The notes under the pieces were generated by a model that was not told the DNA's origin, ran no database searches, and worked only from the letters and a program-made list of their open reading frames with translations. From Candidatus Levilactobacillus faecigallinarum (lineage in GTDB: Bacteria > Bacillota > Bacilli > Lactobacillales > Lactobacillaceae): a stretch of DNA of 44,992 nt. A program made the translations under genes and the position numbers. Below are positions 44,903 to 44,992 of this stretch, piece after piece; position 1 is the first letter of the stretch; every line of letters begins with the position of its first letter. The stretch spans positions 1 through 44,992 of the forward strand of contig DXGJ01000046.1 in the NCBI GenBank assembly GCA_019113985.1, read 5' to 3'.

Positions 44903-44918
44903 AAAAGGGGTGATTGTG

Positions 44919-44992
44919 ATGCTGTCAGAAAGACAGATGATGATTCTGCGAGCCGTTGTCCGTGATTTCACTAACAGTGGTGTTCCAGTGGG
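44919..44992 (+). CDS. hrcA: Heat-inducible transcription repressor HrcA (5' end only)
   Basis: Only about 24 codons are inside the window. They match the N-terminus of HrcA (LSERQMMILRAVVRDFTNSG, then VPVG), part of its winged helix domain. The gene runs past the right edge. The two CIRCE sites upstream support the call and autoregulation. GGGGTGA precedes the ATG; a GTG one codon earlier is possible. In related genomes grpE-dnaK-dnaJ follow. Confidence 0.93.
   Translation, partial: MLSERQMMILRAVVRDFTNSGVPV

Larger units (their letters stand above)
44598..44918. other. 321-bp intergenic region between ribF and hrcA
   Basis: No coding region is supported. It contains the ribF terminator, two TTGACA/TTGACT-type -35 elements and two CIRCE operators, i.e. 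the control region of the hrcA heat-shock operon. Confidence 0.8.

Overview
The window looks like a chromosomal segment of a low-GC-phylum Gram-positive bacterium of the Lactobacillaceae, with a relatively GC-rich genome for that family. Three things suggest this. The 23.9-45 kb block has the lactobacillal order rpsB-tsf-pyrH-frr-uppS-cdsA-rseP-proS-polC-rimP-nusA-rnpM-ylxQ-infB-rbfA-truB-ribF-hrcA. The left part carries lactobacillal markers: a decarboxylating 6-phosphogluconate dehydrogenase, a D-lactate dehydrogenase, mevalonate-pathway HMG-CoA synthase, nucleoside 2-deoxyribosyltransferase, and lexA next to the DUF896 and YneF genes. Regulatory sites are Bacillota-type (CIRCE, cre, Bacillus-type SOS box). 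Genus or species cannot be fixed from sequence reading alone; a heterofermentative, Levilactobacillus-like organism is a reasonable guess.

Layout. 0-4.1 kb is the most accessory-looking part: a possible structured RNA, a membrane YdcF-type protein, tRNA-Ser(CGA), an orphan TIR-domain protein, an aldo/keto reductase behind an operator-like dyad, a small exported protein, and a duplicated 3' half of the same tRNA-Ser. 4.1-6.3 kb is a redox module: a quinone-oxidoreductase-like gene behind a promoter with the 19-bp spacer and central dyad typical of MerR control, followed by a MerR-family regulator. 6.3-12.8 kb has glpF with a perfect cre site, two histidine phosphatases, gnd, two GNAT acetyltransferases, a MarR regulator, a PspC protein and a PPK2 kinase. 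12.9-16.3 kb has mvaS, a nucleoside deoxyribosyltransferase, and the SOS repressor lexA with its SOS box, divergent from DUF896 and yneF. 16.4-23.7 kb has a heterodimeric ABC exporter, plsC, a tRNA methyltransferase/GIY-YIG pair, ldhD and a HAD phosphatase.

23.8-44.6 kb is a housekeeping block: translation (rpsB, tsf, frr, proS, infB, rbfA), UMP kinase, undecaprenyl-PP and CDP-diglyceride synthesis with the RseP site-2 protease, the replicative polymerase PolC, and the rimP-nusA-infB operon. A promoter followed by a terminator just ahead of rimP suggests attenuation, plausibly by NusA itself. The window ends in the hrcA heat-shock repressor gene, preceded by two tandem CIRCE operators.

No complete mobile element, CRISPR array or rRNA was found. 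The best leads for something less ordinary are the tRNA-Ser remnant with the orphan TIR gene, the MerR-type promoter, the leader RNAs before rpsB and rimP, and the unassigned structured region at the left edge.
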